Source: Caballeronia calidae (GTDB lineage: Bacteria; Pseudomonadota; Gammaproteobacteria; Burkholderiales; Burkholderiaceae). From it: DNA of 64,000 nucleotides. The stretch's first letter is position 1; every line of letters starts with the position of its first letter. Location of the stretch: assembly GCF_900044055.2 (NCBI RefSeq), contig NZ_FCOX02000004.1, positions 124,001 to 188,000 on the forward strand. The letters run 5' to 3'. Shown in pieces: positions 62,829-64,000 of the stretch. The translations under genes were made by a program, and so were the position numbers. Below the pieces are notes generated by a model. The model was not told where the DNA came from, did no database searches, and saw nothing but the letters and a program-made list of their open reading frames with translations.

Positions 62829-62966
62829 TCAGTGAATCGCCGCCCCCGCGCGGATCAGCAACTTGAACGGCAGCGCGAGCAGCATCGCGCCGCCGACGCC
62901 CGCCGTCCACAGCGCGACGAACCAGAACACCTTCCGCGCGCGCTCAATGGTAGTGATGTTCGCCAT
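62829..62966 (-). CDS. DUF2474 small oxidase-associated membrane protein (45 aa)
   Basis: This 45-codon gene was read directly from the minus strand. The product begins ANITTIERARKVFWFVALW and then TAGVGGAMLLALPFKLLIRA: a single membrane helix with an amphipathic start, the DUF2474 pattern found after cyanide-insensitive or bd-type oxidase genes. It overlaps the 3' end of cydB by 23 bases, so it should be translationally coupled. It is analogous in position to CydX, a small oxidase stability subunit. AAGG lies upstream of ATG 62966. Confidence 0.82.
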   Translation of the reverse strand: MANITTIERARKVFWFVALWTAGVGGAMLLALPFKLLIRAGAAIH

Positions 62967-63945
62967 GGCGCACCTTTCCTCTGAAGACCCAATACCCTAG
63001 CGTCGTATAAACCACGATCACCGGCAGAATCACCGCCGCGCCGACGATCGTGAAGAGCTGGCTCGAACGGGGCGCGGCCGCATCCCAGATCGACACGCCC
63101 GGGAAAATCTCATGCGGCGAGATGCTCGCGACGAGCCCCGCGTAGCCGAGCAGCACGAAGCCGAGCGCCACCGCGAACGGCCGCTTTTCGTGGCGCGACG
63201 CGATCGAGCGACGCATCGTCCACGCGCAAGCCGCGACGAGCACCGGCACCGGCAGCAGCCGATAGAACAGCGGCGAATCGAACCAGCGCGACGCGATGCC
63301 CGCATCCTGCAGCGGCGTCCAGATGCTGACCACGGCGATCGTCGCAAGTTGAAGCACGGTCAGCGGCCACACGACGCGATACATCCGCCGCTGAAGATCG
63401 CCTTCGGTCTTCGCGATCAGCCAGCACGCGCCGAGCAGCGCATACGTGACGACGAGCGCGCCGCCGGTGAAGATGGAGAAGGGCGTGAACCAGCCGAAGG
63501 CGTCGCCGGCGAAGCGGCCGTCGGCGACGGGAATGCCGCCGAGGAACGCGCCCAGCGCCACGCCCTGAAAGAAGGTCGCGCCCGCCGATCCGCCGATGAA
63601 CGCGAGATCCCACATGTGTTTCGTGCGCTGCGCCTTCGCGCGGATCTCGAACGACACGCCGCGGAAGATCAGGCACACGAGCATCAGCACGAGCGGCAGA
63701 TAGAGCGCGGAGAGCACGGTGGAATAGACCATCGGGAACGCGGCGAAGAGTCCCGCGCCGCCGAGCACGAGCCACGTTTCGTTGCCGTCCCAGACGGGCG
63801 CGACGGTGTTCATCATCACGTCGCGATCGTGCTGGTCGGGAAAGAACGGAAAGAGAATGCCGATGCCGAGATCGAAGCCGTCGAGCACCACGTAGAGAAA
63901 AAGGCCCAACGCGATGATCGCGGCCCAGGCGAGTGTGAGATCCAT
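62944..63945 (-). CDS. cydB: Cytochrome bd-type (cyanide-insensitive) quinol oxidase subunit II
   Basis: This 333-residue inner-membrane protein has about eight helices. The start LTLAWAAIIALGLFLYVVLD, then GFDLGIGILFPFF, PVWDGNETWLVLGGAGLFAA and IFRGVSFEIRAKAQR identify CydB/CioB. It is the second subunit of the quinol oxidase that reduces oxygen without pumping protons. The short form without the long Q-loop belongs to CydA, so the CIO versus bd-I choice cannot be made from this subunit. AGGAG lies seven bases before ATG. The last codons of cydA lie just upstream. Confidence 0.94.
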   Translation of the reverse strand: MDLTLAWAAIIALGLFLYVVLDGFDLGIGILFPFFPDQHDRDVMMNTVAPVWDGNETWLVLGGAGLFAAFPMVYSTVLSALYLPLVLMLVCLIFRGVSFEIRAKAQRTKHMWDLAFIGGSAGATFFQGVALGAFLGGIPVADGRFAGDAFGWFTPFSIFTGGALVVTYALLGACWLIAKTEGDLQRRMYRVVWPLTVLQLATIAVVSIWTPLQDAGIASRWFDSPLFYRLLPVPVLVAACAWTMRRSIASRHEKRPFAVALGFVLLGYAGLVASISPHEIFPGVSIWDAAAPRSSQLFTIVGAAVILPVIVVYTTLGYWVFRGKVRHGEHHYH

Positions 63946-63949
63946 GTGC

Positions 63950-64000
63950 TTAGGCTCCTTCGATGGATTGATGCGGAAGGCTGAGCGGACGACGCGCGCT
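63950..64000 (-). CDS. cydA: Cytochrome bd-type oxidase subunit I, C-terminal fragment
   Basis: An open frame enters from the right edge and ends with TAA at 63950-63952, reading SARRPLSLPHQSIEGA. Position (four bases before the cydB start, same strand) and the basic hydrophilic tail fit the C-terminus of CydA/CioA. Only 16 codons are present, so the assignment rests on context. Confidence 0.6.
   Translation of the reverse strand, partial: SARRPLSLPHQSIEGA

Noticed and set aside
1-64000. CRISPR arrays, insertion sequences, integrases, tRNA or rRNA genes
   Set aside because: No regular repeat-spacer pattern, transposase or integrase motif, or tRNA/rRNA-like sequence was recognised on reading. 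A covariance or HMM search was not possible here.

Overview
The window looks like a chromosomal segment of a Burkholderiaceae member, most likely the Caballeronia/Paraburkholderia/Burkholderia group. This is inferred from the high GC, a DUF4148 secreted protein, a LysR/LlpE/RND efflux block arranged like the ceoR-llpE-ceoAB-opcM locus of Burkholderia cenocepacia, and a cobalamin cluster of the Pseudomonas/Burkholderia aerobic type. I saw no insertion sequence, phage gene, CRISPR array, tRNA or rRNA.

Layout. (1) 1-2.7 kb: the 3' end of a class III aminotransferase, then a run of very small genes that includes an unclustered pqqA encoding a 24-residue PQQ precursor peptide. (2) 2.7-12.4 kb: a GGDEF/EAL c-di-GMP protein; isonitrile hydratase (inhA) divergent from a DJ-1/AraC regulator; a GNAT and solute-binding-protein pair; a DUF985 cupin; and an IclR regulator with a two-component aromatic hydroxylase resembling MhaA/MhaB. 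(3) 12.4-17 kb: mobB, the B12-dependent ribonucleotide reductase nrdJ, a 49-residue gene, a DUF4148 protein and a GNAT enzyme. (4) 17-25.2 kb: ceoR, llpE, ceoA, ceoB and opcM. (5) 25.2-29.6 kb: PPK2, an ornithine-cyclodeaminase-family enzyme and small metabolic genes. (6) 29.6-49.6 kb: a cobalamin supercluster. (7) 49.6-56.4 kb: envelope genes (GT87-like protein, a polytopic membrane protein, a methyltransferase, TerC, OpgC, DUF1328). (8) 56.5-64 kb: a sigma-54 activator tail-to-tail with eutBC, then mnmH, a permease, and the cydB/DUF2474 oxidase genes with the last codons of cydA at the window edge.

How the genes work together. The cobalamin block holds cbtBA (cobalt uptake), cobO, cobB, cobE, cobW, cobN with ChlI/ChlD-like partners, cobG-cobH-cobI-cobJ(cbiG fusion) and cobL-cbiD-cobK-cobM. 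That covers nearly every step from precorrin-2 to adenosylcobyrinate a,c-diamide. CbiD is present where the aerobic pathway would use CobF. Three cobalamin riboswitches precede cbtBA, cobW-cobN and cobG-HIJ. Two coenzyme-B12 consumers, NrdJ and EutBC, lie in the same 64 kb, so synthesis and use of the cofactor are neighbours. Features missed by a length-limited ORF search and read directly from the sequence are pqqA, the 49-aa gene at 15631-15780, the DUF2474 gene at 62829-62966 and the cydA tail.
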